Assembly: GCA_006218065.1 (NCBI GenBank)
Contig: VBWE01000012.1
Span: 135,616 to 199,615, forward strand
Length of the DNA stretch: 64,000 nt
Direction: 5' to 3'
Origin: Bacteroidota bacterium
Lineage (GTDB): Bacteria > Bacteroidota > Bacteroidia > Palsa-965
In this document: piece after piece, positions 10,498 through 20,025 of the stretch
Layout of the letters: each line of letters starts with the position of its first letter
Position numbering within the stretch: position 1 is the stretch's first letter
Position numbers and translations under genes: made by a program
Notes under the pieces: model-generated
Database searches by the model: none
Seen by the model: the letters and a program-made list of their open reading frames with translations, nothing else
What the model was told of the DNA's origin: nothing

Positions 10498-11419
10498 GCG
10501 AAGTTTCCTGCGCAGGCTTACCGGCGGCGGAGCATTGCTCGGTCTCGGTATGCTCAGCTCGGCTTTTGCGGAGAAACGCCAGACGGTGAAAATTGTCGTG
10601 CTGCATACGAACGACGTGCACAGCCATATCGATCCTTTCCCGGATAACGATCCGAAATATCCCGGGCAGGGCGGCATTGAACGTCGCGCAACCATGATCC
10701 GGGAAATCCGCGAACAGGAACCGAACGTCCTGCTGCTCGACGCCGGTGATATTTTCCAGGGAACGCCTTACTTCAATTTGTACAACGGTGAGCTGGAAAT
10801 GAAACTCATGACACAGATGGGTTACGATGCTTCAGCTATCGGCAACCATGATTTTGACGCCGGGCTGGACAACCTGGCGAAGCAAATGGTGCATGCCCGT
10901 TTTCCGTTGCTCAACTGCAATTACGATTTCACCGGAACAGCCATGGAAGGTCTTGTGCAACCGTATAAAATTTTTCACAAAAGCGGGGTCGATATCGGGG
11001 TATTCGGATTGGGTATCGAACTGGCCGGATTAGTGGACAAAAGACTTTATGGAAAAACGAAATATCTCGACCCTATTCAGAAGGCGGCGGCGATGGTGAA
11101 AATACTGAAAGACGAAAAAAAATGCGATGTCGTGATTTGTCTTTCACACCTGGGTTACAAATACGAAAATGATAAAATCAGCGATATCATACTTGCCAGG
11201 GAATCGAGAGGTATCGACATGATCATCGGCGGACATACGCACACGTTTCTCGACAAACCGGTCATTATACCGAACCGGGAAGGAAAACAGGTTTATGTTA
11301 CGCAGGCAGGTTGGGCAGGATTGCGGCTGGGGAAAATAACAATTAATATAGATCAAAAAACAAGAAAAAAATCGCTCGAAGGCCACACTGTAAGAGTTTC
11401 CAAAAAGTCAAGTATCTGA
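10487..11419 (+). CDS. 5'-nucleotidase-type metallophosphatase, Tat-exported
   Basis: The 310-residue protein is the catalytic half of a 5'-nucleotidase. Motifs are HTNDVHSH (metal-binding Asp and His), LLDAGDIFQG, IGNHDFD, LSHLGY and GGHTHTF. The N-terminus has a twin-arginine signal, RRSFLRRL, followed by a hydrophobic stretch and AFA cleavage, so it is exported folded. The ATG at 10487 lies inside the end of the preceding gene (11-nt overlap); a TTG at 10469 is possible but would spoil the signal. Together the two genes rebuild a UshA-like nucleotidase, in reversed domain order. Confidence 0.92.
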   Translation: MHDRRSFLRRLTGGGALLGLGMLSSAFAEKRQTVKIVVLHTNDVHSHIDPFPDNDPKYPGQGGIERRATMIREIREQEPNVLLLDAGDIFQGTPYFNLYNGELEMKLMTQMGYDASAIGNHDFDAGLDNLAKQMVHARFPLLNCNYDFTGTAMEGLVQPYKIFHKSGVDIGVFGLGIELAGLVDKRLYGKTKYLDPIQKAAAMVKILKDEKKCDVVICLSHLGYKYENDKISDIILARESRGIDMIIGGHTHTFLDKPVIIPNREGKQVYVTQAGWAGLRLGKITINIDQKTRKKSLEGHTVRVSKKSSI

Positions 11420-11476
11420 CGAGATTTTTTTGAAATTTTTTTTCTCATAAAAGAGCTTAAGCTGTTCGGGAATTGA

Positions 11477-11484
11477 TATTTTTG
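11477..11484 (+). promoter_or_regulatory. -7 promoter box upstream of dnaA
   Basis: TATTTTTG matches TAnnTTTG exactly and lies 53 nt before the dnaA ATG. The 118-bp gap holds an A/T-rich stretch at 11420-11452. I saw no DnaA-box-like TTATCCACA on either strand here, so neither autoregulation nor an origin is supported by eye. Confidence 0.5.
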
Positions 11485-11537
11485 GGACTCGAAGAAAGTA
11501 CACACACACAATATATAGCACACAGGAGTAATCACTA

Positions 11538-12968
11538 ATGGATAAGAGCCACGATAAAGTCTGGGAGAATTGTCTGAACATCATAAAAGATAATGTACCA
11601 ACACAAAGCTTCAAGACCTGGTTTGAACCCATTCGCGCCGTAAAACTTTCGGGCAGTGTTCTGACTATCCAGGTCCCCAGCCAGTTTTTCTACGAGTGGC
11701 TTGAAGAACATTATATCGGTCTTCTGAAAAAGACCATCAAGAAAGAACTCGGCAACGAAGGCAAGCTGGAGTATTCTATTATAATGGAGAATGCATACAG
11801 CAATACAAAACCGTATACCGTTAAAATTCCCACATCGAATTCGCGTGAAGTAAAAAATCCGGCGGTGGCCATGCCCATCGACCTGAATAAAAATACCATC
11901 CGCAATCCGTTCATCATTCCCGGTCTGAAAAAGGTAAACGTAGAATCGCAGCTCAACGCGAACTACTCTTTTGAAAATTTCGTGGAAGGTGATTGTAACC
12001 GCCTGGCACGTTCTGCCGGGTATGCTGTTGCAAACAAACCCGGCGGAACAGCTTTCAATCCCCTGCTTATATACGGCGGTGTCGGTCTCGGAAAAACGCA
12101 CCTGGCGCATGCCATCGGTTTGGAGATCAAACGGAACTACCCGGGGAAAACAGTACTCTACGTTTCTTCTGAAAAATTCACGCACCAGTTTATCGATGCT
12201 GTTAAAAACAATAACCAGAACGACTTCATCCATTTCTACCAGATGATCGACGTACTGATTATTGATGACGTGCAGTTCTTCGCCGGCAAAGACAAAACAC
12301 AGGACGTATTCTTTCACATCTTCAACCACCTGCACCAGACCGGCAAGCAGCTCGTGCTCACAGCCGATAAACCGCCTGTCGAAATGCAGGGTATGGAACA
12401 GCGCCTGCTCTCCCGTTTCAAATGGGGACTTTCCGCCGACCTGCAGACGCCCGCACTCGAAACGCGGATCGCCATTCTTGAAAAGAAACTCTACATCGAC
12501 GGAATCGAACTTCCGCGCGAAGTAGTCGAATACCTTGCTTACAGCATCACCACCAATATCCGCGAACTCGAAGGAGCATATATCTCCCTGCTTGCCCAGG
12601 CATCGCTCAACAAGAAGTCGATCACCCTCGACCTTGCCAAGCAGATGATCGACAAGTTCGTGAAGAACACGGCCCGCGAAGTCTCCATCGATTATATCCA
12701 GAAAGTGGTTTGTGATTACTTCGATCTCCCGATCGAACTGCTCAAATCCAAAACGCGCAAGCGCGAAGTCGTGCAGGCCCGCCAGATCGCCATGTTCTTT
12801 GCAAAGAACATGACCAAATCATCGCTGGCAACAATCGGTATGCACTGCGGAGGCAAAGACCACGCTACCGTACTCCACGCCTGCCGCACGGTAAATAACC
12901 TGATGGATACCGATAAACGCTTTAAAGCCTATATCGACGAACTCGAGAAGAAACTGAGCATCCAGTAA
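11538..12968 (+). CDS. dnaA: chromosomal replication initiator protein DnaA
   Basis: DnaA binds and melts the origin and loads the helicase. The 476 residues have all four domains. Domain I (1-85) has VWENCLNIIKD and FKTWFEPI. A variable linker follows. The AAA+ domain has Walker A GGVGLGKTH (about 179-187), Walker B LIIDDVQFF (about 239-247) and the sensor/Arg-finger region LLSRFKWGL. Domain IV ends with the DNA-binding signature GGKDHATVLHA near 439-449. dnaN and recF are not adjacent, which is common in Bacteroidota. A strong terminator follows. Confidence 0.98.
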   Translation: MDKSHDKVWENCLNIIKDNVPTQSFKTWFEPIRAVKLSGSVLTIQVPSQFFYEWLEEHYIGLLKKTIKKELGNEGKLEYSIIMENAYSNTKPYTVKIPTSNSREVKNPAVAMPIDLNKNTIRNPFIIPGLKKVNVESQLNANYSFENFVEGDCNRLARSAGYAVANKPGGTAFNPLLIYGGVGLGKTHLAHAIGLEIKRNYPGKTVLYVSSEKFTHQFIDAVKNNNQNDFIHFYQMIDVLIIDDVQFFAGKDKTQDVFFHIFNHLHQTGKQLVLTADKPPVEMQGMEQRLLSRFKWGLSADLQTPALETRIAILEKKLYIDGIELPREVVEYLAYSITTNIRELEGAYISLLAQASLNKKSITLDLAKQMIDKFVKNTAREVSIDYIQKVVCDYFDLPIELLKSKTRKREVVQARQIAMFFAKNMTKSSLATIGMHCGGKDHATVLHACRTVNNLMDTDKRFKAYIDELEKKLSIQ

Positions 12969-12989
12969 AAGACATTGTTTTCATTGATA

Positions 12990-13029
12990 AAAACAAAAAC
13001 GATTCGCCCGGCGGATCGTTTTTTGTTTT
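12990..13029. terminator. bidirectional terminator between dnaA and the TerB-like gene
   Basis: AAACAAAAACGAT pairs with ATCGTTTTTTGTTT around CGCCCGGCG, giving an A-rich 5' side and T-rich 3' side on both strands. It can stop dnaA from the left and the TerB-like gene from the right. Confidence 0.85.
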
Positions 13030-13061
13030 CAGCCGGAAGTACGCGATCGGTTTAAACCGGC

Positions 13062-13457
13062 TCAGCGGGACTCGTAATAAACAGGATCGCCCTGCAGCGA
13101 AGCCAGTTCGTCGCAGAATGTATCAACCAGTTTCTTTTCTTTACCGGTAACCGGGGGAAAAGCGGCGGCCACCTGTTCAACGGCTTTGCAGAAAGCCAGT
13201 TTCATTTGCGGAGTGAGATACTGGCTGTTGAGCCGCAACTCGCGGATGGACCATTCTGCCGCAGTTTCCAGCGAAAGATGATCGCGTTCGAGCACCTGGA
13301 AAATAATGTCGGTGTAATTCCCGGCGCCGTTTCCCGGTTCATTCCCGATAAGCTGTTTCAATTTTTCTTTTTCCGCTGCCTGGATCTTGCCGTCGGCAGC
13401 GGCGATGGCATACAGCATTTCGCCGAGCGCATAATACAACCCTTCTGTCTGGTTCAT
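13062..13457 (-). CDS. TerB-like protein
   Basis: A 131-residue, largely helical cytoplasmic protein. The N-terminal block GEMLYAIAAADGKIQAAEKE is the signature of the TerB/DjlA-like fold, in which acidic residues of an AADG loop bind metal. It contains one TerB unit and nothing else. TerB-like proteins are linked to tellurite resistance and membrane stress, but small single-domain versions are widespread and uncharacterised. It is monocistronic, faces dnaA across a shared terminator, and has no other ter gene nearby. Confidence 0.75.
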   Translation of the reverse strand: MNQTEGLYYALGEMLYAIAAADGKIQAAEKEKLKQLIGNEPGNGAGNYTDIIFQVLERDHLSLETAAEWSIRELRLNSQYLTPQMKLAFCKAVEQVAAAFPPVTGKEKKLVDTFCDELASLQGDPVYYESR

Positions 13458-13558
13458 GTTTCCGTTTATTGATTTCCCGATAAAACTAAACCGGGTAAAC
13501 GGCGAAAGATATGATTTACGTCACCGGCCTGTGTGCGTAAAATCAGTAACGGCGGAAA

Positions 13559-16558
13559 TCAGCCTTTGAACAGGAGCACCCAGCGTGTTCCGTCGGCAGG
13601 TTCGAGCACCATGCGGCCATCGACCTGGTCGGCAAGAATACCGATGAGCTGCAACCCCAGCGTTTTCGGGTTCACGGTGTCGAGGTTGTGCGGGAGACCG
13701 ACCCCGTTGTCGCTCACCACCAGCTCGAAATGGAAACCGGAAGTTTTTCGGAGGGACACAAAAATGGTTCCTTCTTCCCTTCCCACAAAAGCGTATTTCA
13801 TCGCATTGGTGATCACCTCGCTCAGGATCAGCCCCAGCGGCACGATCGTATCGATGCTGAATGCATGCGATTCGATTTCGCTCCGCAGTTTGATCTTTTT
13901 GTCGAGATCGTACACATCGACCAGCGAACGCACAAGATCATTGATATATTCCCGGATGTCGATATTGACGAGCGTATTGCTCTGGTACATTTTGGCATGA
14001 ATCAGTGCCATGGAATTTATCCGGTGCCGGCATTCGTCAAACAGGGCGAGTACTTTGGGATCTTCGATATTCTCGGATTGCAGGTTGATGAGACTGGAAA
14101 TGATCTGCAGGTTATTTTTCACGCGGTGATGAATTTCTTTCAGCATCACGGTTTTTTCCTCGTTCTGCCTGCTGATTTCCTGGGTGCGCAAACGCACGAT
14201 TTCTTCGAGTTCTTCTTTCTGCCGGCGGATGATGCGCGTGCGGAGCACCACGAAATAATACAATACGATGATCACGATCGAAAAACCGATCAGCCAGAAC
14301 CACCAGGTCGCCCAGAACGGCAGCGGCGCCATCCTGATCACGATGGGGCTGGAAACCGCTTCCGTTTTACTCCATACACCGTCGCTGTTCTGCGCTTTCA
14401 CTTTGAAACGGAAAGTCCCGGGAGGAAGATTCGGATACGTGAATTCGTTTTTCAGCCCGGGCGGCGACCAGGTGGAATCGAAACCTTCGAGCATGAACGA
14501 ATACCGGATGTTCTGCGGGCTGGGCAGGTGCACCGCTTTGTAATAAAAAGTCAGGTGGTTCTGATCGTACGGAAGCTCGATTTTTTCCGGGAGGTGAAAC
14601 CAGCCTTCTTCCCGCACGCCTTTCCAAAGCCAGTTGGTCGGTTCGAGGAAAAGACGGATATCGGTAATGTGTATTTTCGGTTCGTTCACATCCGGGCGAT
14701 CCTCTTCGGGATTGTAGCGTGTAATGCCTTTAATCGTTCCGAACCAGAGATGCCCGCTTTTGTCTTTATGAACGGCACGCGCATTGCATTCAATACCGCG
14801 AAAACCTTCGGACGGCCCGTAATTTTTTACGGCGAGCGGAATTCCTTTTTCCGTCAATGTTATCCGGTCAACGCCTTTGTTCGTACCTACCCACAGGTGT
14901 CCCGAGTCATCGAAACTCATCAGGAATACGGTATTCGACCGCAGCCCGTCTTTCTGCCCGTAACTCCGGAACGAGGTTCCGTCAAAACTCATGATGCACT
15001 TATCGGTATTGAACCAGATCATGCCACGCTTGTCTTCCAGGATCGTTCCGACATACGTATTGCATAATTCTTTTGCATACGTTTTAAAACCGTAGCCGTC
15101 GTAACGCGTAATGCCGGCGCCCGTTCCGATCCAGATCGTTCCTTTGCGGTCTTCTTTCACGGCATGCACGAAATTCATCGGTAGTCCATCGCTCGTCGTG
15201 AAATTCTTAAACGTTTTTCCGTCGTACATGAACAGTCCTTTTTCCCAGGTACCAATCCAGATATTGCCTTTGCTGTCTTCGGTAACTGCACGGACAACCG
15301 TGCCTTCGAGGAACGATTTGGTGGCATTGTTTCCTTCCACCAGCAGCAGGCCGTTTCCGTGTGCGGCCCAGATGCGTCCTTTACTGTCGCAGAAAACTGC
15401 AGATACGCGCCGGAGTTCACCGCCTACTTTTTTTGAACCTGTTCCGTCATAAACAAAAAGTCCCTGGCTCCCGGTTCCCACCCAGATCTGTCCTTTCGTA
15501 TCGGACGCGATTCCGTACACGTCATTCTGCCGCAAGCCTTCTACGTTGTTGAAATAGTTGAACGCTTCACTACGCAATTTGACCAGGCCTTTTTCTTTTG
15601 TCCCGATCCAGGTATGATGCGTATTGTCTTCCAGCAGCGCATGGATCACGCCGCTTTCCAAACCGGTCTGGGGCGTGTACAATTGTTTTCCGCCGGCCGA
15701 AAGGTATTTGCAAAGCCCGTTATCCTGCATCGCCAGCCAAACATCGCCTTCGCTCGAACAATGCACCAGCGCAACGTTTTTTCCTTCCTGGTCTTTTGTA
15801 ATTTCATTACCGGTGGGTTTTCCCGACGAAAGATGCCAGGCGAACAAACCGTCGGTGGCGGCAACATACAGGATGCCTTTCGTATCGCTGCTGATCCGGT
15901 TGATCTCGCGTCCCGGTGTTTTTTCCGGCAAAGCCACGGCAACCGCGTCATGCCCGCTGAACCGGAACAGTTTTCCTTCGGTGGCCATCCATACCTGGTT
16001 GTTCTTATCGGTATGAAGCGCCGTGATTCCTTTACTAAAAGGTCCAATCCTTTTGATCTTCCCGGTGGTGGTGGAAAAAACCGCGAGACCGGCGGATGTT
16101 CCGATCCAGACTTCCGGCCCGTTTTTTTCGAGGCACTGAATACCGGCGGAAGGAAGCCCGTCGCTGGTTGTGAATATTTTGAAATTTTTTCCGTCGAACC
16201 GCGTTACGCCGCCCCAGGTGGATCCGATCCAGATATTGCCCTGGTCGTCTTCCGTAATTGCCTGCACGATCGGTCCGCCAAGCCCGTGCGATTCATTGTA
16301 CTCTGTAAAATTCACCCCGTCGAACTGGCAAACGCCGCCGCCTGCAGTGCCTACCCACAGGTAACCGCGGCTGTCCTGGAAAATGGACAGGACTTCGCTC
16401 TGCGACAACCCGTTTTCTACCGAGTACGCGATAAAGTCAAAATTCTGCGCATGCAAACGATTGGTAAAACCGGCAAAGATTAAGGCAAGCGTCAACAAAA
16501 CGTTCGAAACGGAACGTAAGCGGGGTTCATGCCTGTTTACAAAAACAGTGCTGCTCAT
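13559..16558 (-). CDS. two-component-propeller sensor histidine kinase
   Basis: The 999-residue protein starts with a signal peptide (1-37), then many Reg_prop blades (repeats of GNIWIGTxxGG type) forming a periplasmic double propeller to about residue 640. A Y_Y_Y Ig-like domain follows, with [13 protein letters not shown]. One membrane helix lies near 757-778, then a coiled coil. The HisKA_2 dimerisation domain has [11 protein letters not shown] (phospho-His near 811) and the HATPase_c domain has NAMKYAF and DNGVGL. Unlike Bacteroides hybrid systems it has no receiver or AraC domain. No response regulator is adjacent, so its partner and ligand are unknown. Confidence 0.93.
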   Translation of the reverse strand: MSSTVFVNRHEPRLRSVSNVLLTLALIFAGFTNRLHAQNFDFIAYSVENGLSQSEVLSIFQDSRGYLWVGTAGGGVCQFDGVNFTEYNESHGLGGPIVQAITEDDQGNIWIGSTWGGVTRFDGKNFKIFTTSDGLPSAGIQCLEKNGPEVWIGTSAGLAVFSTTTGKIKRIGPFSKGITALHTDKNNQVWMATEGKLFRFSGHDAVAVALPEKTPGREINRISSDTKGILYVAATDGLFAWHLSSGKPTGNEITKDQEGKNVALVHCSSEGDVWLAMQDNGLCKYLSAGGKQLYTPQTGLESGVIHALLEDNTHHTWIGTKEKGLVKLRSEAFNYFNNVEGLRQNDVYGIASDTKGQIWVGTGSQGLFVYDGTGSKKVGGELRRVSAVFCDSKGRIWAAHGNGLLLVEGNNATKSFLEGTVVRAVTEDSKGNIWIGTWEKGLFMYDGKTFKNFTTSDGLPMNFVHAVKEDRKGTIWIGTGAGITRYDGYGFKTYAKELCNTYVGTILEDKRGMIWFNTDKCIMSFDGTSFRSYGQKDGLRSNTVFLMSFDDSGHLWVGTNKGVDRITLTEKGIPLAVKNYGPSEGFRGIECNARAVHKDKSGHLWFGTIKGITRYNPEEDRPDVNEPKIHITDIRLFLEPTNWLWKGVREEGWFHLPEKIELPYDQNHLTFYYKAVHLPSPQNIRYSFMLEGFDSTWSPPGLKNEFTYPNLPPGTFRFKVKAQNSDGVWSKTEAVSSPIVIRMAPLPFWATWWFWLIGFSIVIIVLYYFVVLRTRIIRRQKEELEEIVRLRTQEISRQNEEKTVMLKEIHHRVKNNLQIISSLINLQSENIEDPKVLALFDECRHRINSMALIHAKMYQSNTLVNIDIREYINDLVRSLVDVYDLDKKIKLRSEIESHAFSIDTIVPLGLILSEVITNAMKYAFVGREEGTIFVSLRKTSGFHFELVVSDNGVGLPHNLDTVNPKTLGLQLIGILADQVDGRMVLEPADGTRWVLLFKG

Positions 16559-16666
16559 ACGGGGAGAGTCTATGAAAAAGGCTCTTTGGATTAAATCCTG
16601 ATTTGGTCTGCCTACTTAGTAAAAGTAGGAATATTCCATATAATACCATTGATAAAGAGACTGTTT

Positions 16667-16850
16667 AAAACTCCTCCGGAGTCCGTTTTACAGGGATGTC
16701 TTTTTATACGTCGGAATAGTTACTACTCAGTGGCAGTAACAGTGGCAGTAGCAGTGATATACTTAAACTGAAGGAGTATGTGGATTTTACCGACTTCCCT
16801 CTAATACGGAGACTGCCACTGCCAACTGGATCAAAAACTATTCCGACATC
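16667..16850 (+). repeat. intergenic foldback element E2 (CAGTNN words)
   Basis: Outer arms GTCGGAATAGTT (16710-16721) and AACTATTCCGAC (16836-16847) are perfect 12-bp inverted repeats. Inside, the left arm is built of 6-bp words CAGTGG, CAGTAA, CAGTGG, CAGTAG, CAGTGA (16728-16757), opposed by GACTGCCACTGCCAACTG (16811-16828). The left flank 16667-16719 resembles that of E1 (shared TCCGGA, TTTTACAGG and GTCGGRATAG, same total length of 53 nt). It lies between divergently transcribed genes, so it cannot be only a terminator. The rest of the 387-bp gap (16559-16666, 16851-16919) shows nothing recognisable. Confidence 0.85.
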
Positions 16851-16919
16851 AACAAATCTTAATTTTGTAACAGGTACCGTCGGAATTTTAAACAAACTCC
16901 ATTTAATGCCGGCACTTGC

Positions 16920-16927
16920 TATTTTTG
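16920..16927 (+). promoter_or_regulatory. -7 promoter box of the tyrosine phosphatase operon
   Basis: TATTTTTG matches TAnnTTTG exactly, 18 nt before the ATG at 16946. Confidence 0.55.
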
Positions 16928-16945
16928 TACCCGTAATTCAGCACT

Positions 16946-17416
16946 ATGCAGCGCATCCTGATGGTTTGTCTCGGAAATATCTGCCGCTCCCCGCTGGCCG
17001 AAGGCATCCTGCGGCAGAAAATCGGGGAACTGGGCATCACCACGATCGAAGTGGATTCGGCCGGTACCTCCGACTATCATACAGGAGATGCTCCCGATCA
17101 GCGCTCCTCGGAAAATGCGTTGAAAAACGGCGTGGACATCCGGATGCTGCGTGCGCGGCAATTTACCGCCGGCGACTTCGATCGTTTCGATCGTATTTAC
17201 GTCATGGATGCTTCGAATTACCGGAATGTCATAAATCTTGCACGGGATGAATCCGATCATGCGAAAGTCGATTTTATCCTGAACGTCGCCTGGCCCGGTG
17301 AAAACCGCGCAGTTCCCGATCCTTACTACGGCGGGGAACAGGGCTTCGAGCAGGTTTTCCGTTTGCTCGAAAAAGCCTGCACCAGTATTGCCGAAAACTT
17401 ACAGGATCGCTCATGA
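16946..17416 (+). CDS. low-molecular-weight protein-tyrosine-phosphatase
   Basis: A 156-residue LMW-PTP. The phosphate-binding loop is CLGNICRS (Cys8, Arg14, Ser15), matching C-X5-R-S, and the catalytic acid is in VPDPYYGG near residue 115. It removes phosphate from protein tyrosine; in bacteria it often opposes BY-kinases of polysaccharide export, but no such kinase is in the window. It overlaps the following methyltransferase gene by 4 nt (ATGA). The N-terminus begins directly at the first strand (MQRILMVCLGN), which supports the start. Confidence 0.95.
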   Translation: MQRILMVCLGNICRSPLAEGILRQKIGELGITTIEVDSAGTSDYHTGDAPDQRSSENALKNGVDIRMLRARQFTAGDFDRFDRIYVMDASNYRNVINLARDESDHAKVDFILNVAWPGENRAVPDPYYGGEQGFEQVFRLLEKACTSIAENLQDRS

Positions 17417-18117
17417 GCAAAGGCGTATTATATCTCATTCCCGTTCCTCTCGGTGAAGAAAGTTTACCGCAGCAGGTTTTACCCGCACAGGTCACCGAAG
17501 TGATCAATAAAGTCAGCGAGTTTATCACCGAAGATGCGCGCAGTGCACGCCGCTTCCTGAAAAAAGCCGGCTATAATAAATCACTCAATGAACTGGTTAT
17601 GCATTCCATCGGGAAACATGCGGCTGAAGACCGTTCCGCATATCTCGCTGCCGCTGAAAAAGGAATGGATATCGGTTTGCTTTCCGAAGCCGGTTGTCCC
17701 GGCGTTGCCGATCCCGGTTCCGATATCGTGCGTATGGCGCATGAGAAAAATATCCGCGTTGTTCCGCTCACCGGGCCTTCCTCCATCCTGCTTGCGCTCA
17801 TGGCTTCCGGTTTTAACGGGCAAAGTTTCTGCTTCCACGGGTACCTGCCGATTGACAAGCACGATCGTTCCCGGAAAATAAAAAACATGGAACGCGATGC
17901 CCGGGAGAAAAAACAGACGCAGATTTTTATCGAGACTCCTTTCCGGAACGAGCAATTGTTTTCCGAACTGGTTCAAAACTGCGACGCCTCCACCCTGCTC
18001 TGCATCGCCTGCGACATTTCGCTGCCGGCGGAGTTCATTCAAACACATAAGATCGGGTACTGGAAAAACACGAAACCGGCTTTGCATAAACGGCCTGCGG
18101 TTTTTTTGATCGGCTGA
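17413..18117 (+). CDS. tetrapyrrole methylase-fold SAM methyltransferase (RsmI-like)
   Basis: A 234-residue protein with the fold of RsmI, the 16S rRNA C1402 2'-O-methyltransferase. The blocks GLLSEAGCPGVADPGSD and VPLTGPSSILLALMASG match, as does FHGYLP. The N-terminus differs from true RsmI: it begins LYLIPVPLGEES, followed by an insert with FITEDARSARRFLKKAGY. This matches a Bacteroidota paralogue family of unproven substrate, so I do not assign rsmI. It is coupled to the tyrosine phosphatase gene. Its stop directly abuts the stop of the converging HD gene, with no gap. Confidence 0.85.
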   Translation: MSKGVLYLIPVPLGEESLPQQVLPAQVTEVINKVSEFITEDARSARRFLKKAGYNKSLNELVMHSIGKHAAEDRSAYLAAAEKGMDIGLLSEAGCPGVADPGSDIVRMAHEKNIRVVPLTGPSSILLALMASGFNGQSFCFHGYLPIDKHDRSRKIKNMERDAREKKQTQIFIETPFRNEQLFSELVQNCDASTLLCIACDISLPAEFIQTHKIGYWKNTKPALHKRPAVFLIG

Positions 18118-18645
18118 TCACTTCAGTATATCATCTGCGCGAACAAGCAGTTCATCATACATCAGTTCCAGGGGAGGATTTATTCCACGGATCGGCTGCA
18201 CCACTTCACGTGTCCATAAAACGTATTTCCGGCGTTCGGCGATATCCCACGAAGCCGGGGGTGCATGCAGGATATCTTTCACGTTGCTGATTTTATCGGC
18301 AAGCCTGATCAGTTTCGCACCTTCGGATAACAGGTGCGCGCGCTCGGCCTGCAGCCGTTTACGTTCCTGCTTCGGCGTATCCTTATCGTCGGTAACTTCC
18401 CATACGATGGAGGCGATACGCGTATTGAATAGTTTTTCAATGTCGCGGATGGTGATGCTGGTATCTTCCACGATATCGTGCAAAACGGCTGCGCAGAGAA
18501 ATGTTTCATTCCTCACATCACCGTGTTTGCTCAGCAGTTGCATCACTTCGAGCGGGTGATTGATGTACGGCGTCAGTTTATCCTTGCGCAGCTGACCGGC
18601 ATGTGCACGGGATGCAAAATGAATGGCGGAGATGAGCAGTTTCAT
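18118..18645 (-). CDS. HD-domain (p)ppGpp hydrolase-like protein
   Basis: The 175 residues correspond to the N-terminal hydrolase domain of RelA/SpoT proteins alone: HAGQLRKDKLTPYINHPLEV, then the metal-binding AAVLHDIVEDT (His-Asp and ED) and IRLADKISNVKDI. Stand-alone versions (MESH1-like small alarmone hydrolases) remove pyrophosphate from (p)ppGpp, or dephosphorylate NADPH in animals. There is no synthetase, TGS or ACT domain. It is the last gene of the porQ-DUF721-HD unit, 13 nt after DUF721. Substrate specificity is inferred from fold only. Confidence 0.85.
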   Translation of the reverse strand: MKLLISAIHFASRAHAGQLRKDKLTPYINHPLEVMQLLSKHGDVRNETFLCAAVLHDIVEDTSITIRDIEKLFNTRIASIVWEVTDDKDTPKQERKRLQAERAHLLSEGAKLIRLADKISNVKDILHAPPASWDIAERRKYVLWTREVVQPIRGINPPLELMYDELLVRADDILK

Positions 18646-18658
18646 AAGCCGGGACAGG

Positions 18659-18949
18659 TCAGGTAAGTACGATATCGTCGATAATCTGACCGCCGCATTC
18701 TTCGTTCAGCGACTGCACGATTTTGGACTTTCCGTAGGATAATTCTTCACGCAGCACGGCAGAAGCCAGCTCGACATAAAGAACACGGTTGCGGATAAAA
18801 ATTTTGCGTGTGTATTTCTGGATGGCAGGACCCATAACCTTCTCCCAGGTCCCGATGAGTTTTACCTCGCTGAGTTTTCCGTCGAGCTTGTAGGCATGAA
18901 GCATCGCCTCAATTGCTTCTTTCAGCGTGTATTCATTGCCTTTGCCCAT
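18659..18949 (-). CDS. DUF721 (DciA-like) protein
   Basis: A 96-residue DUF721 protein. Blocks are LKEAIEAMLHAYKLDGKLSE, GTWEKVMGPAIQKYT and LYVELASAVLREELSY, typical of the KH-like domain shared with DciA. DciA loads the replicative helicase DnaB in bacteria that lack DnaC or DnaI, and Bacteroidota have DUF721 proteins rather than DnaC. The same role here is likely but not shown by this sequence. It starts 10 nt after porQ and is followed by the HD hydrolase gene. Confidence 0.85.
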   Translation of the reverse strand: MGKGNEYTLKEAIEAMLHAYKLDGKLSEVKLIGTWEKVMGPAIQKYTRKIFIRNRVLYVELASAVLREELSYGKSKIVQSLNEECGGQIIDDIVLT

Positions 18950-18959
18950 GGCCGGAAGC

Positions 18960-20012
18960 TTATTTTTTCTTGTAAAAATCGGAGATATTGGAACTCAGCG
19001 TAAACGTATTCGTTCCGCCCGCCATGTGATACGAAGAGCGGGCATAGCTCAGGTGAAATTTGTAAATCCGCACACCCGCCCCGAAGGAAAAGCCGAGCAT
19101 ACCCGGCCGCGTATCGATGAGCAGTTCTTTGCGGCGCATGTAATTATACCCGAAACGGATATGGAAACTTTTGCCGAGCAGCAATTCGCCGCCGAGTACC
19201 GCGTGCCGCATCAGTTTATCACCGAACGTGCGGAATTTGCTGGTTTTGATGGAATCGCCGGTCAGCGGATCGACCAGTTGCGGCGGGTTGGCGGGATCGG
19301 TGAATGTGAGGTCCCACTGCTGCAGTTGCTGCAAGGTGAGCGTAAAACGGAAAGGCATGTGCTTCGGCTTGTAGCTGGCGCCCGCCTCGAGTTCGAAAGG
19401 CAGTTTTTCACGCCCGCTGCTGTAATTGCGCAGCATCATGCCGGCATTGCGCAGCACCACGGATGCGGAAAAGTTTTTCGAGGGCTTGAAGAAATTCACA
19501 CCGAAATCAAAGGCTACACCGTTCGCTTTATATACGTACAGGTTGGAACCGATGTATTTCATCGTGGCGCCTACGGTGAACAGGCTGTCAATAGCCCTCG
19601 ACCAGCCCACGTTAAATACGTTTTCAGATGCCGTGAATTCCCCGATCACTGCGCCGGTATTATCCGTCTCCTTGAATTTGCCGTAATCGATATGCGTAAT
19701 GAAGCCTGCAAATGTTCCGACTTTCGGGTTGACATGGTAGGAATAACCCGCGTAGCCGTATTTAATGTCAGACAAGTAATCAACGAAACTCAGGGCCACC
19801 TGGTTACTCGTGTGCTGGTTCAGCAGCGCCGGGTTCCAGAAAGCCATATTGATATCGTTATCGTTGACGCTGACTACTTTTCCGCCCATCGAAGCGATAC
19901 GTGCTGAAAGGGGCAGATCGAGCGAAGCAAAAGCAACAGAACCGCCGATCTGCGCCGAAGCGGCAGACGATAAAAACAGAAAGGCGAAGAGTGTAATAAT
20001 CCGGCTGGTCAT
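18960..20012 (-). CDS. porQ: type IX secretion system protein PorQ
   Basis: PorQ is an outer-membrane beta-barrel of the PorU-PorV-PorQ-PorZ attachment complex that processes T9SS cargo at the cell surface. The protein has a signal peptide ending SSAASAQ, then IGGSVAFASLDLPLSARIASMGGK and NMAFWNPALL, typical of the PorV/PorQ family. Amphipathic strands follow, and it ends in aromatic-rich HLSYARSSYH. Six residues upstream an alternative ATG (20030) exists, but a perfect -7 box lies between them, so Met at 20012 is preferred (350 residues). T9SS cargo genes occur elsewhere in the window. Confidence 0.9.
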   Translation of the reverse strand: MTSRIITLFAFLFLSSAASAQIGGSVAFASLDLPLSARIASMGGKVVSVNDNDINMAFWNPALLNQHTSNQVALSFVDYLSDIKYGYAGYSYHVNPKVGTFAGFITHIDYGKFKETDNTGAVIGEFTASENVFNVGWSRAIDSLFTVGATMKYIGSNLYVYKANGVAFDFGVNFFKPSKNFSASVVLRNAGMMLRNYSSGREKLPFELEAGASYKPKHMPFRFTLTLQQLQQWDLTFTDPANPPQLVDPLTGDSIKTSKFRTFGDKLMRHAVLGGELLLGKSFHIRFGYNYMRRKELLIDTRPGMLGFSFGAGVRIYKFHLSYARSSYHMAGGTNTFTLSSNISDFYKKK

Positions 20013-20017
20013 CCTGA

Positions 20018-20025
20018 CAAATTTA
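20018..20025 (-). promoter_or_regulatory. -7 promoter box of porQ, 5 nt from the ATG
   Basis: The minus strand reads TAAATTTG, then TCAGG and the ATG at 20012. It falls inside the longer open frame, which argues against the upstream ATG as start. Confidence 0.6.

Noticed and set aside
11420-11537. Replication origin next to dnaA
   Set aside because: No cluster of DnaA boxes was seen, and in Bacteroidota oriC is often not beside dnaA. A GC-skew plot of the genome would decide.
17413-18117. Assignment as rsmI
   Set aside because: The N-terminal half differs from true RsmI; it fits a paralogous group in this phylum with unproven substrate.
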